The position numbers and the translations under genes are program-made. A DNA stretch of 64,000 nucleotides from Proteiniclasticum sediminis (GTDB taxonomy: Bacteria > Bacillota > Clostridia > Clostridiales > Clostridiaceae), in contig NZ_JAGSCS010000004.1 in assembly GCF_018128025.1 (NCBI RefSeq), positions 123,128-187,127 of the forward strand, given 5' to 3'. The notes beneath the pieces were generated by a model. It saw nothing but the letters and a program-made list of their open reading frames with translations, was not told the origin of the DNA and ran no database searches. Positions 24,145-33,372 of this stretch are shown piece after piece (position 1 is the first letter of the stretch; every line of letters begins with the position of its first letter).

Positions 24145-26604
24145 CTATTTTTTCTTCAAAAATGCCCTTTGTTTTCCATAGGCAGCTCCAAATCTTAAAC
24201 TCTCTCCAGCTTGTTCCCAGTCGTCAAATGTTCGTAAAATGTCATTGATCTCTCGACTTTTTAGCGGAGTCAGATTTTTCGGATCTCCTCCGTAGCACTC
24301 CGCCCAGACCTCGGCCACGCAGATCTTATCCCGCTGCACGTTGCCGGTGTCGAAGTTGTCCTCTGAATAACTGCTGATGTAGTCCCGGCGGTCGTACCTG
24401 TCTAGCTGGTACCAGTCTTCCGTAATCGGGATCTGGAGGTATTCGTAGACCATACCGGCGTTGTCGTTGACCTCGGTATGGCGTTTCTTGATCTCTGCAG
24501 CTTCCTTCAGGACCTCGATGGGCAGGTCGAAGATGATCTTCTTTTCGGTCATCTCCTTGTAGACCTCCACGGCCTCTGCCCAGATCTGATCCACCTCTTC
24601 CGGAAGATCGTCGAAGATGCTTCGCTTTGGCTCCTGATCCCCACACTTCACGGGCCAGTATCTTCTGTCCCCGGTGCGGTCTCGCAGAAACTCGTTGTCG
24701 TTGGTGGTGGCGAAGAATACACATTGACGCTTATGACGGACTGTGCGCCGGCCATAGGCTTCTCTGTAGATATCCTCGGTCTTGCTTAGGAATAACTTAA
24801 TCGCTTCCTGTTCGGCCTTTTTGGTGGCCATCATCTCCGCGATCTCCAGGAGCCAGACGCCCTGCAGCTGCTCATAGGCCTCTTTGCCCTGGACGGTGGT
24901 CAGACTATCTGAAAACCACTGGTTTTTTGCCAGGATCCGGATAAAGGTTGATTTTCCGATGCCCTGGGCGCCGGTCAAGCTGAGCATGGTGTCGTATTTA
25001 AAGCCTGGGCGCATGACGCGGGCCACGGCTGCTGCCAGATGGATCCGGATCGTGCAGCGATGGTAGGGTGTGTCCGGCGTGCCCAGGTAGTCGATCAGCA
25101 GGTGATCCAGTCGCGGGATACCATCCCACACTAAAGACTCCAGGTACTCCCGGACCGGGTGGAAACTGTGCTTCGTGAAATGGACAGCCAGGCCGTCCGC
25201 GATCTTCTGCGTGCCGGTGATGTCGTAGGTCTTCTCCAGGTAGTGCCGGAGGCCGGAGTCATCCGCATCTGTCCAGTCCCGGTCCTTTTTGTCCTTATTC
25301 CAGGGTAGCGCCCCGGAGATGATGGATCGACCAGCAAAGGCGTTATACTTGAGCTTGCCCTTAAGGATCGGATCATGGCCAAGGATCACGGCCACGTTGT
25401 TGATCGTGGACTTGTAACGGTCCTTGACCATCTCCAGCTGGCCCATCCAGTCGGTGTCGAGCTCCGGCGTTTCCTCTTTCCCCTCATCTGGGGAATCGTC
25501 CAGGTCGAAGTCGTCCAGGGCCTCCCGGAGCCGCTCCTCGCCGATGGTCTTGCGGACCAGGTCGTCCGATGAGGCGAAGTCACTCATGGCCAAGAAGCTC
25601 GGCAGCTTGACCCCCGGGGTGTCTGGGGTCGTGTTGTCGTCCTGGTGGCCAAACTTATGGATCCTTACCAGGTCAAAGGCGTTGCATAGCTGGCCGGTCG
25701 TCGGATCTGTGCCGTGATGGCTGTAGGTGTAGCGGTCATCGTAGACGATCATGCCGCCGAAGGTAGAGCCTCCGTTGTAGGTGTAGCGGTTCTCTGCGCT
25801 TGTCGGTAGGTAAACCTCTGGGAGAAACTTTTCCATGGCCTCCTGGATCGTATAAGCTCGGCAGAATGCACCGATGATACCTTTCTTCGTCAGCGGATCC
25901 TCCTGCTTTTTCATGAGCTTCTGGATCTGCGTGTCTTGACGGCTGGAGACCGGCCACTGCGTGACGTCGGTCCAGTCCTCGTACTTACTGAGATAATACT
26001 CCGGGTTAAGCATCGGCCCATCCTGGAAGAGGAACACGGGCTCGATGTCTCTCGGGTGTGATGGCCAGTACATCAGCCGCACTGGCTCGTAGGTAGAATC
26101 GTCAAACATATCGATGCCGATCTCCTGCGCGATCTTGCGGGAGATGGCCTGGTACTCGTCAGGCAGCACGGGCCGGTCCATCGGGATGATCAGCCGGAGC
26201 CGGGGCGCCTCGGGTGAGTGCTGGTGCGTGGAGTAGATCACCATGGCATAGTCGTTGAGCATCGTGTGACTGTCCCAGAGGTCGCTCACTCGGCCCTTGA
26301 CATAGTCCAGGTCCAGCGTGATCAGCGTCCGGTTGGCCACGTTCTCGGCCTTGCGGCGGCCCTCCTTGAGAGGACCCCCAACAAATCCGCCGATGTCCTT
26401 GATCTGGCTCTGCTTGTCCTTACTCATCTTGCGGTATTCCACCAAGGTTTCCGCGGTGCGGATGGAATCGGACAGCTTCTTCACGAGATCTGACCACTCC
26501 ACCTCCTGCCGCTTCCAGTGGGTTTCGTACCGGCTCTTGCCTGTCGAGATAGCCAGGGTCTTGTCGTACTTAACCTTGATCGGTTTTGTGTCTGTAGAAA
26601 TCAT
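24145..26604 (-). CDS. VapE-type primase-helicase
   Basis: 819 residues. The N-terminal ~200 residues look like an archaeo-eukaryotic type primase (LITLDLDYVKG with D-x-D, STHQHSPEAPRLRLIIPMDR, RLMYWPSHP). The C-terminal half is the virulence-associated E ATPase: Walker A GAQGIGKST, LLEIAEMMATKKAEQEAIK and FFATTNDNEFLRDRTGDRR. It should unwind and prime phage DNA at initiation. The iteron cluster starts at its stop codon, which supports an origin-binding initiator role. Confidence 0.9.
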   Translation of the reverse strand: MISTDTKPIKVKYDKTLAISTGKSRYETHWKRQEVEWSDLVKKLSDSIRTAETLVEYRKMSKDKQSQIKDIGGFVGGPLKEGRRKAENVANRTLITLDLDYVKGRVSDLWDSHTMLNDYAMVIYSTHQHSPEAPRLRLIIPMDRPVLPDEYQAISRKIAQEIGIDMFDDSTYEPVRLMYWPSHPRDIEPVFLFQDGPMLNPEYYLSKYEDWTDVTQWPVSSRQDTQIQKLMKKQEDPLTKKGIIGAFCRAYTIQEAMEKFLPEVYLPTSAENRYTYNGGSTFGGMIVYDDRYTYSHHGTDPTTGQLCNAFDLVRIHKFGHQDDNTTPDTPGVKLPSFLAMSDFASSDDLVRKTIGEERLREALDDFDLDDSPDEGKEETPELDTDWMGQLEMVKDRYKSTINNVAVILGHDPILKGKLKYNAFAGRSIISGALPWNKDKKDRDWTDADDSGLRHYLEKTYDITGTQKIADGLAVHFTKHSFHPVREYLESLVWDGIPRLDHLLIDYLGTPDTPYHRCTIRIHLAAAVARVMRPGFKYDTMLSLTGAQGIGKSTFIRILAKNQWFSDSLTTVQGKEAYEQLQGVWLLEIAEMMATKKAEQEAIKLFLSKTEDIYREAYGRRTVRHKRQCVFFATTNDNEFLRDRTGDRRYWPVKCGDQEPKRSIFDDLPEEVDQIWAEAVEVYKEMTEKKIIFDLPIEVLKEAAEIKKRHTEVNDNAGMVYEYLQIPITEDWYQLDRYDRRDYISSYSEDNFDTGNVQRDKICVAEVWAECYGGDPKNLTPLKSREINDILRTFDDWEQAGESLRFGAAYGKQRAFLKKK

Positions 26605-26633
26605 AGCTACCTCCTAGGTCGATGTGCTGCCTG

Positions 26634-27389
26634 TTACCACTTGATGTGTGGATGTGTTCTGAGATAGATCTCCTTGAGCTCTTTAACCTGTTTATTCTTG
26701 CCAATCTCCTGGATAATGATGGCATCCTTAAATTCATTAGCGGTCTGGTAATCCGGAAGATCTGAGATTTCAGTCTGCAGGCTGCTATTGGAATTCAGCT
26801 TTTTGACCACATTATCCAGTTTCTTCTCTCGCTCTTTTTTCAGCTCCTGGAGAGCGACTCTGGGGTCCTCTGTCGGTATGGCTTCAGCTTGTTGCTGTGA
26901 AGGCTTTACAAATCGATAGAAGTAATTTTGAGCGGATCCACGACTTACTCCGAAGTCATCTCTCATCTGATCAATAATCTTCCCCGGGGGGAAATCTTCA
27001 GCCAGCATCTGGATGTATTTTGAGTAATCCCGATCATCAGGCTTGATCCTCTCTGGTTGTGCTTTTTCTTCAGTTTTTTGCACATTTTCGGGTGCTTTTG
27101 TGCTTTTTTCCGCGATTTCTGCGATTTCTGCGATTTCCTCTGTTATCTCCTTCGGGAGAAATCTGCTTGCTTCTTCCGATGGATCTTCTTCTGGTGGCTC
27201 TATGTAGTCAGGGCATTCCTCGTCGGTTGTGGGCCGGAATACCGGATCCGGATCCTGTATCTTCGGGATAAGCATCGCCATAGGTAGATCCATCAGCTTA
27301 CTCCGAAATTCCTCATATTCTGCAGCGGTCATCATCCAGTCAGTCCCGAACATGCTTACATTAAAAAACAGTTCGACTTTGATTTCCAT
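26634..27389 (-). CDS. Early phage protein with HTH-like segment, unknown
   Basis: 251 residues. An acidic low-complexity middle (PEEDPSEEASRF, then an EIAEIAEIAE repeat) separates an N-terminal domain from a possible helix-turn-helix near 130-165 (PPGKIIDQMRDDFGVSRGSA). The C-terminus is charged and helical. Located just upstream of VapE in the transcript, so a replication accessory or regulator is possible. No family recognised. Confidence 0.65.
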   Translation of the reverse strand: MEIKVELFFNVSMFGTDWMMTAAEYEEFRSKLMDLPMAMLIPKIQDPDPVFRPTTDEECPDYIEPPEEDPSEEASRFLPKEITEEIAEIAEIAEKSTKAPENVQKTEEKAQPERIKPDDRDYSKYIQMLAEDFPPGKIIDQMRDDFGVSRGSAQNYFYRFVKPSQQQAEAIPTEDPRVALQELKKEREKKLDNVVKKLNSNSSLQTEISDLPDYQTANEFKDAIIIQEIGKNKQVKELKEIYLRTHPHIKW

Positions 27390-27534
27390 GCTTATTCCTC
27401 CTCTCTGCCATCAGCTTGTCGTATTCGTACAGTTGTCCTGTCATGTAATACAATGTCGGAGATGCGATCCCCAATTTTTTATTTATCCATGCAATAATGA
27501 GACGGCTGATCGCGCCGGAAATGTAGAGAATCAT
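27361..27534 (-). CDS. Small early phage protein
   Basis: 57 residues, too short to stand out, but it starts behind GGGAGGAAG and runs MILYISGAISRLIIAWINKK with a hydrophobic N-terminus. Its 3' end overlaps the next gene by 29 bases and carries that gene's GGAGGAATAAGC ribosome site, so the two are coupled. Function unknown. Confidence 0.6.
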   Translation of the reverse strand: MILYISGAISRLIIAWINKKLGIASPTLYYMTGQLYEYDKLMAERRNKHGNQSRTVF

Positions 27535-27725
27535 GATTCTTCCTCCCGCAGCTCCATTTCGGTGTGAAAAATGGTTACTCCATGAACCTTGGCAATGTCG
27601 ATCGGTTCTTCACCTTGGGCGTCCAGGTGGTCCATGAACTCGTATATGTCGTTCTTCCCGTCGAATTCTTTTTGTTCTCGGATGGCGTGTACGATTTGGG
27701 CAAGGTCGGAATATGTGATTCTCAT
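27531..27725 (-). CDS. Small acidic early phage protein
   Basis: 64 residues (MRITYSDLAQIVHAIREQKE...), acidic, predicted mostly helical, no known motif. Overlaps both neighbours by four bases (ATGA junctions), as is usual in this compact operon. Confidence 0.65.
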   Translation of the reverse strand: MRITYSDLAQIVHAIREQKEFDGKNDIYEFMDHLDAQGEEPIDIAKVHGVTIFHTEMELREEES

Positions 27726-28261
27726 TTCGCTTCCTCCTTGTCCAGCTCCTCGTCCAGCTCCTTGGCCATCTTCTCCAAAACATCGGCCCTTGATTTGAGC
27801 TCATAGATTCTATCGCTTCTTTTCCAATGCTCATCGTTCAAAATCTCGATCTTTTCCTCGAGATCTTTATTCTGCTTCTCTAGTGCCTCCAGCTCCTCCC
27901 TGATCTGTTTCGCCATCCGCTTCGGGATATTGGTCACGACGATCTTAGCGACTTCGTCTCCGCCGATTTCGATGGTGATTGATTCTGATTTCATTTCTTC
28001 TCCTCCATTTTTTTCGCTTTCTTTGAATTCTACGCGGGGAATGTCTTTCAGTCTGTTTGCTGGGGGCGGTGTGTGAAGGGTTAGGAAAATCATGCCCCCG
28101 GTCGGTTTTTTCACCGGATCGCCGATGAATTTTTTTGATCGTTCCTGAGAGGCTTCGGTTACGGTTTGGACAGGCTTTCCGATCTCCTCAATAAAGAGGC
28201 CGCTTGGGCGCCTTCCGATGAAGTCTTGTATAAACTTAATCACAGGGTTCTCCTCTCTCAT
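27722..28261 (-). CDS. Early phage protein with C-terminal coiled coil
   Basis: 179 residues. The first half has no recognisable motif; the second half, from MKSESITIEIGGDEVAKIVV, leads into a long coiled coil (about 120-175, REELEALEKQNKDLEEKIEI). A GGAGGAG site precedes that internal ATG near 27990, so a second, shorter product from the same frame is possible. Function unknown. Confidence 0.65.
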   Translation of the reverse strand: MREENPVIKFIQDFIGRRPSGLFIEEIGKPVQTVTEASQERSKKFIGDPVKKPTGGMIFLTLHTPPPANRLKDIPRVEFKESEKNGGEEMKSESITIEIGGDEVAKIVVTNIPKRMAKQIREELEALEKQNKDLEEKIEILNDEHWKRSDRIYELKSRADVLEKMAKELDEELDKEEAK

Positions 28262-28413
28262 TCCTTCTCCTCCTTTATCCGCTTGATTGTGACGATGTGC
28301 CCTTGCTCCTCGGCCTCATGCTTATGCAGGAGGGCCTCCTGGGCCGTGCTGCACTCGATGGTCGTGTCGGGATAATCTTCGATGCTTGTGATGTATAGTC
28401 TGTATTTGCTCAT
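28258..28413 (-). CDS. Small early phage protein
   Basis: 51 residues, MSKYRLYITSIEDYPDTTIE then a helical, charged C-terminus. Clear AAAGGAGCGG ribosome site; overlaps both neighbours by four bases. Unknown function. Confidence 0.62.
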   Translation of the reverse strand: MSKYRLYITSIEDYPDTTIECSTAQEALLHKHEAEEQGHIVTIKRIKEEKE

Positions 28414-28586
28414 TTCCGCTCCTTTCGTGCAATGACATTCTTCGCATACCTCAGCTGTTGCTTGATGTATTGGTCACTCTCTTTCCCACCGGATGCCATC
28501 CAGTCGCTGCAGCGCTTGTCAATGTCCATGAGTACATCGTGTGGGAGTTGATTAGAAATTTTGGAAATCTCGCTCAGGTAATTCAT
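28410..28586 (-). CDS. Small early phage protein
   Basis: 58 residues beginning MNYLSEISKISNQLPHDVLM, helical and soluble. GGAGGAGCG ribosome site; its stop overlaps the next start. Unknown function. Confidence 0.62.
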   Translation of the reverse strand: MNYLSEISKISNQLPHDVLMDIDKRCSDWMASGGKESDQYIKQQLRYAKNVIARKERK

Positions 28587-28600
28587 TTTCGCTCCTCCTC

Positions 28601-28816
28601 TTAGATGATCTGGATCTCTAGGCCCAGGGCATCCAGGACCTGAAGAAAAGCGAAGATGTTGACTGGCTCCTCGATCAGGAGACGCCGAAGAGTACCTTCG
28701 GAGATGTTCGCCTTCTTTGCCAGCTTCGGGGTGGTGATCCCCTGGGCTTCCTTGGATGCTTTGATCCGCCGGATCATCTCCGGGTAGTCTTTCGGCTTGA
28801 TACTTGGCTGCATCAT
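28601..28816 (-). CDS. XRE-like helix-turn-helix protein
   Basis: 71 residues. The central QGITTPKLAKKANISEGTLR is a helix-turn-helix, followed by a short helical dimerisation segment ending LGLEIQII. Small phage repressor-like protein inside the early operon; target unknown. Confidence 0.75.
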   Translation of the reverse strand: MMQPSIKPKDYPEMIRRIKASKEAQGITTPKLAKKANISEGTLRRLLIEEPVNIFAFLQVLDALGLEIQII

Positions 28817-28995
28817 TTCTTCCCCCTCATCTGTTCAGTTATTTTCACGGATACCTCAAATCCGCATTTGCAGGTTCTCTTAAATTCCCAGTCATCTACA
28901 AGTAATGTTCCTTGCCCATTCCCCAGGTATGGATTTCTGCACTTCGGGCACTCTTCATAGGCTTTCATAAGGGCTTGGCTTATTCTTATGTTCAT
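28813..28995 (-). CDS. DUF3797-like zinc-ribbon protein
   Basis: 60 residues: ALMKAYEECPKCRNPYLGNG, then KRTCKCGFEV. The two CxxC/CxC knuckles form a zinc ribbon, and the whole pattern matches the DUF3797 family found in Firmicute phages. Possible nucleic-acid or protein binder. Overlaps neighbours by four bases. Confidence 0.75.
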   Translation of the reverse strand: MNIRISQALMKAYEECPKCRNPYLGNGQGTLLVDDWEFKRTCKCGFEVSVKITEQMRGKK

Positions 28996-29195
28996 TCCTT
29001 ACCCCCGAGGATCTGGATCAGCTTATCCTTAGTCATCAGGCCCTTATTTCTGTGTACCAGTTCATCAATCCGCCGCTGCAGCTCTCTGTTTTCACTACGC
29101 AGGTCCTCTGCAATAGCCTTCAAGTCGTCAAGCGCATTTTGTGTTCTTGAGAGTCTCTCCTCACAGGTTGGAAAATTTTTTGCGTCTTCGTTCAT
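28992..29195 (-). CDS. Small coiled-coil early protein
   Basis: 67 residues from the ATG behind AGGAGGAAG. Residues ~10-50 form a coiled coil (LRSENRELQRRIDELVHRNK). It lies between the polymerase and the zinc-ribbon gene. Unknown function. Confidence 0.62.
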   Translation of the reverse strand: MNEDAKNFPTCEERLSRTQNALDDLKAIAEDLRSENRELQRRIDELVHRNKGLMTKDKLIQILGGKE

Positions 29196-29208
29196 TATTT
29201 TCTTCCTC

Positions 29209-31176
29209 CTAATCTTTCTGATAGTAGCTGCACTCATAGGCATCGGCCCTCAGCGGAAGACCCTCGGCCCAGCTGATCGGTCTGCCCATAATGGCGCTGA
29301 TCTTCTTCAGTGCGTCGGTGTCGATGTTCGGTGCCTCGACGATGATCTCGTCGTGGACGTGCATCACGATCTGGTATCCGGCAGCCTCGACTCTCACCAT
29401 CGACACGGCCAGGCAGTCCCGGGCGGTCGCTTGGACGATGTTCTCCACGAGCTTGCCTCCGTAGGTCTCCTGGGTTTCCCAGGCGTTTGTGGTCTGGTTC
29501 TGGCCCTGATAGGTGATCTTGGATCCAAACTTCGACTCCTCCAGCTTCGGCTCCCGATAGGCCAGTCTCCGACCAGAGGGAAGCTCGATGAAAAGATAGT
29601 CCGGGGATCCGATAAACTTGAGACCCTTCTGCATCTGCACGATGGTGTTGTCCCGGATGGCTTCCTTGGCTGCCGCTTCGCAGTCCTTCCAGAATTTCGT
29701 GATGGCGGTGTTTGCGGATCGCCACTGATCCACCAGCTCCTGCAGCTCGTCATCGGATGCCTGGGCAGCCCATTTTCGGTCCATGGATCGGAGAGCACCC
29801 GGTCCTCCCTGGTAGCCCAGGGCAAGCTCCGCGACTTTTCCTTTTTGACGGAGCGCGGATCCTTTGGTCACTGTCTCGATCGGCACCTTAAACATCTGAG
29901 AAGCGGATGCCTCGTAGATCTTGCCGTGGGTCTGAAATACCTCCATGCGCCAGGACTCTCCAGATAGCCAGGCGATCACCCGGGCCTCAATGGCCGAGAA
30001 GTCCGCCACCACAAAGCGGTGGCCAGGCTTGGCGATAAAGGCCGTCCGGATCAGCTGGCTGAGGATGTTGGGTACCTTGTCGTAGGTCATCTCCAGGAGC
30101 TCGGTGTCTCCGGTGGCCACGATCCTCCGGGCGGTGTCCAGGTCTGAGATATGGTTCTGTGGCAAGTTCTGTACCTGAATCAGGCGACCCGCCCATCGGC
30201 CCGTCCGGCTTGCCCCGTAAAACTGCAGCAGTCCTCGGGCCCGTCCATCGTCCAGGACCACGTCGATCATCTTCTGGTACTTGGTGACGCTAGTCTTGGC
30301 GGTCTCCTGCCGGATCTCCAGGGCTTCCACGACTTCCGGCATGTTCTTCTCCCGGGCGGTCTTGATGAGCTCCGGAACGGTTTCTTTGGTGACCTTAGGC
30401 ACGTCGATGCCCAGCTTTTCTGTCAGCCACATCTTGAGCTGTGCCACGCTCTTAGGGTTGTCTAGTCCGGTGATCTCCTTGAATCTCCCCAGGATCTCCT
30501 CCTGGTACTCGGAGTCGATCTTGACGGCGGCCTCGGCGAAATCCTTATCGAGGGCCACGCCTCGGTCATTGATCCGCTGATCCAGCTGCCAGAGTTCAAT
30601 CTCCTCCGGGGTGGTCTTGTACTTGGCCAGGGCCTTGTCGATGTTCCTTTCCACTTCCACGTCCTGGATGCAGTAGGTTTTAAACTGTTCCCACTCCTCC
30701 GGCTTGTCGTCCGAGAAGAATGAGGTTTGATACCCGTTGGCCTTGGATGGCTTCCTAGGCACGGAGAAGAGCCGGATAAGGTTCTTGCCTGTCGTCAGCT
30801 TCTGCATGTCCTGGGGAAAGCCCAGGGCTTTGGAAACATTGTCCAGACTTGCTGGGAGTCCCAGGGTGAGGGCCTTGATCATCGTACACTCCCAGTTGAC
30901 CGGATCCAGCTGCTGCCTGAAATGGCTGGATAGACAGACCCGCTCAAATTGTGCATTGTGGGCCACCTTCCGGATCTCGGGATCCTTGATCAGGGCCTCC
31001 AGCTTTTCCGGGATGCTGTCCCCGTTTTCCAGATCCAGGATCCGGACCTGGCGGTCATCGATGGCATAGGCCAGGAGTAATACTGTAAAAGAAGGATGTG
31101 AGGCGTATTTGTATACGCCCACATCCGGTAGTGATAAGTCGCAGTAGCTTTCGATGTCGAGATGGAGAGTGGTCAA
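29209..31176 (-). CDS. Phage DNA polymerase, family A, with 3'-5' exonuclease
   Basis: 655 residues. A TTG start is chosen because GGAGG lies eight bases upstream; a GTG three codons earlier overlaps it. The exonuclease begins at once (LHLDIESYCDLSLPDVGVYK). The polymerase has motif A VVADFSAIEARVIAWLSGE, motif B KGSALRQKGKVAELALGYQG and motif C MHVHDEIIVEAP. No 5' nuclease domain is present, as usual for phage Pol A. It copies the phage genome. DUF2815 and DUF2800 genes precede it, the conserved trio of this type of replication module. Confidence 0.95.
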   Translation of the reverse strand: MTTLHLDIESYCDLSLPDVGVYKYASHPSFTVLLLAYAIDDRQVRILDLENGDSIPEKLEALIKDPEIRKVAHNAQFERVCLSSHFRQQLDPVNWECTMIKALTLGLPASLDNVSKALGFPQDMQKLTTGKNLIRLFSVPRKPSKANGYQTSFFSDDKPEEWEQFKTYCIQDVEVERNIDKALAKYKTTPEEIELWQLDQRINDRGVALDKDFAEAAVKIDSEYQEEILGRFKEITGLDNPKSVAQLKMWLTEKLGIDVPKVTKETVPELIKTAREKNMPEVVEALEIRQETAKTSVTKYQKMIDVVLDDGRARGLLQFYGASRTGRWAGRLIQVQNLPQNHISDLDTARRIVATGDTELLEMTYDKVPNILSQLIRTAFIAKPGHRFVVADFSAIEARVIAWLSGESWRMEVFQTHGKIYEASASQMFKVPIETVTKGSALRQKGKVAELALGYQGGPGALRSMDRKWAAQASDDELQELVDQWRSANTAITKFWKDCEAAAKEAIRDNTIVQMQKGLKFIGSPDYLFIELPSGRRLAYREPKLEESKFGSKITYQGQNQTTNAWETQETYGGKLVENIVQATARDCLAVSMVRVEAAGYQIVMHVHDEIIVEAPNIDTDALKKISAIMGRPISWAEGLPLRADAYECSYYQKD

Positions 31177-31188
31177 GGGGACCACCTC

Positions 31189-31779
31189 CTAAAACTCGAA
31201 ATCGCCGTCGTCCTCGGCCAGGTCGAAATCGTCCTCGACGCTTGATCCTCCGCCGAGTCTATCCCCATCCTGCGTCTTGAGAACGTTGCCCAGACCTGCA
31301 GCGATGCCCTTGTTTCCGCTGGTGTTGTAGGCGTAGAAGTTGAGACTCACGCAGCCGTACATGCCGCTGTAGACGTCATCCGTGCTGTCGATGGGATCAG
31401 CCTTGACCTTGCCGTCCGTAGTGAATTTGATAAACTCCAGGACCCTCGGCTTCTGGGTGCTGTTGGCGTTGATGAAGTAGCTATTTGCGTAAGCCTCATC
31501 ATCTGGACGATCCTCATCTCCGTCCCGGACCGGTGTCTTGAGGTTTGCGGGGATCTTCCCGCCGAGCTTACCCTTTCCGGCTTCCTTGGCTTCTTCGATG
31601 GCCTCCTTGATGGCTCTCAGGGTTTCCTTGTCGTCCTTGGGGATGATGATGGAGACGCTGTACTTCGGTGTCTGTCCGTCCTCGATGGCCTTAGGCTCCA
31701 GCAGGTGTGCGTAGCTCAGTCTTACCTCTCCGGTTGTTACCTTTGTTCCTTTTCTTCTCGCCTTAAATTCTTTTGCCAT
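31189..31779 (-). CDS. DUF2815 protein, probable single-stranded DNA-binding protein
   Basis: 196 residues. VRLSYAHLLEPKAIEDGQTP and KYSVSIIIPKDDKETLRAIK at the start and FYAYNTSGNKGIAAGLGNV later are typical of DUF2815. The family is OB-fold-like and always near phage polymerases. The tail is very acidic and ends EDDGDFEF, like the partner-binding tips of SSB proteins. That supports a role coating single strands and recruiting replication proteins; the SSB assignment is inferred. Confidence 0.82.
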   Translation of the reverse strand: MAKEFKARRKGTKVTTGEVRLSYAHLLEPKAIEDGQTPKYSVSIIIPKDDKETLRAIKEAIEEAKEAGKGKLGGKIPANLKTPVRDGDEDRPDDEAYANSYFINANSTQKPRVLEFIKFTTDGKVKADPIDSTDDVYSGMYGCVSLNFYAYNTSGNKGIAAGLGNVLKTQDGDRLGGGSSVEDDFDLAEDDGDFEF

Positions 31780-31798
31780 TTTGTTTTCCTCCTAATAT

Positions 31799-32194
31799 TT
31801 AAAATTCAAAGTCGTCGATGCTGATCTGTGTCTTGGGCAGCTCCTGGATCACAAAAGCGCCGTCATGTTCTTTGATCTCCAGCTCGGGAGCGTAGGACGC
31901 TTTGAGCTTGGCCACCTTTTTCAGGGTGGTGGATATGGCCGAGTCTATGCAGGGCCTGCGGTACTCGTACATCGTCTCGATGGTGTCTCCGGTGAGAGGA
32001 TCCTCTCCCGGCAGCTTAGTATAGTCATCCAGGATAGAAAGCGAGATCTTGATATTGAGATCCCCACTCTCAAACTCTCCTTTGTAGACTTTAGCCAGGA
32101 GATTCGCCAGAGCGATGTCGATCAGGCTCCTGGTCTCGTCAAATACCTCGGAGTCAAAGCTGATCTCAGGTACTACGATTTTAGGTTCATTCAT
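31799..32194 (-). CDS. Early protein with acidic SSB-like C-terminal tip, unknown
   Basis: 131 residues between DUF2800 and DUF2815. No family recognised, but the last residues, ISIDDFEF, copy the acidic-aromatic end of the DUF2815 neighbour. The body is mixed helix/strand (LNIKISLSILDDYTKLPGED). Its place and tail suggest a replication accessory that shares a binding partner with the SSB-like protein. Confidence 0.68.
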   Translation of the reverse strand: MNEPKIVVPEISFDSEVFDETRSLIDIALANLLAKVYKGEFESGDLNIKISLSILDDYTKLPGEDPLTGDTIETMYEYRRPCIDSAISTTLKKVAKLKASYAPELEIKEHDGAFVIQELPKTQISIDDFEF

Positions 32195-32196
32195 TT

Positions 32197-33372
32197 TTAC
32201 ACCTCCAGGTTGAAATCATCGGCAGCAGTGTTCAGTTCAGGGCGCTTGTCGGTTTCCGGGACCAGGGTGGGCTTGCCGGGTGGCTTGATCACATAAGGTC
32301 CGAGCAGTTGTTCAAACATCTTCTTGCCCACCAGCTTCTCCAGGTCGGTGATGCCTTTGAGCTTTTTATTGTAAAGCTGGTCCTCGGTGTAGTCCTCCAT
32401 TACCAGGGTGGCCACGACTTCCTCCTCATCGGTGATGACTCGGTTGGATCGGCCCTCCACCAGCTTAAAGCCGGGGTATCGGGTGCCGTCCAGGGCAGCC
32501 TGCAGCGCGTTTTCTTCCACGTCCTTGAGCCAGTTCTTGATCTCGAGGGCCATGTCCAGGACCCGGGAGATCTCCTCCGGTGCCAGCAGGTGGATGCCCT
32601 TGAGGGTGTTGTCCTCGTCGCGCTTGGACTCGATAAAGGTGAGGTTGTAGTCAGCTCGGGCCTTGCAGGTGGATCGGACTTTGCAGAAACGGCAGTGATC
32701 TCCGGCCTGGAGCTCTCCCTCACCACTCCAGGCTTTGTCTGCAGCTGGCTTGAGCTCCTCTTCGGCCCACTTGAGCAGATCCTCGACGGGCATCTCAAAG
32801 GTGGAGATGTTGTCGATCCTGGGCTGCACGATGGTCATTTTGATGGACTTCGGATCGTATAGCCACTCGTACTCATGGTAGGCGCCCAGGGCGTAGAGCA
32901 TCATCTGAGGGTTGTCATCCGCGGAGACCTCCACGCCTTTGCCATACTTGAGATCCACGATCTCGATGACGCCGTCGGAGATGATCACGGTGTCCCCGGT
33001 GCCGAAGCCCTCCGGGACCCAGGCGGAGAAGTCGAGCTTCTGCTCCAGGAAGACCAGGGCGTCCTTGGATCTGGACTTTGCCTCGGCCAGTCGCTCCATG
33101 ACATAGCCGGTATAGACGGCCACGTGATCCGGCATCTCTGCGGAGTAAAGCTCATGGGCCTGGATCTTCCTGAGCTCCTTTGTGTACTCCCTTTTGGGGA
33201 TATTCTTGAGCTGGTAGTTGAGCTCCAGCTCTCCCAGGCTGTGAGCTACGGTGCCCTCCTGGGCGAAGATGGACGAGGTGTCCTCGATGTCCTCGGTCAG
33301 CCGGGCCGATGGTGGGCAGTGCATCCACCGATGAGCGGCGGAGGCGGACAGTAGTGCGTGTTGTCCTGGCAT
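32197..33372 (-). CDS. DUF2800 nuclease, Cas4/RecB-like
   Basis: 391 residues. LSASAAHRWMHCPPSARLTE opens with a conserved Cys-Pro. The PD-(D/E)XK core is VIISDGVIEIVDLKYGKGV. A cysteine cluster near 228-240 (HCRFCKVRSTCKAR) with the N-terminal cysteine could hold an Fe-S cluster, as in Cas4/AddB-like nucleases. It probably processes phage DNA ends or recombination intermediates. First of the DUF2800-DUF2815-PolA set. Confidence 0.85.
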   Translation of the reverse strand: MPGQHALLSASAAHRWMHCPPSARLTEDIEDTSSIFAQEGTVAHSLGELELNYQLKNIPKREYTKELRKIQAHELYSAEMPDHVAVYTGYVMERLAEAKSRSKDALVFLEQKLDFSAWVPEGFGTGDTVIISDGVIEIVDLKYGKGVEVSADDNPQMMLYALGAYHEYEWLYDPKSIKMTIVQPRIDNISTFEMPVEDLLKWAEEELKPAADKAWSGEGELQAGDHCRFCKVRSTCKARADYNLTFIESKRDEDNTLKGIHLLAPEEISRVLDMALEIKNWLKDVEENALQAALDGTRYPGFKLVEGRSNRVITDEEEVVATLVMEDYTEDQLYNKKLKGITDLEKLVGKKMFEQLLGPYVIKPPGKPTLVPETDKRPELNTAADDFNLEV

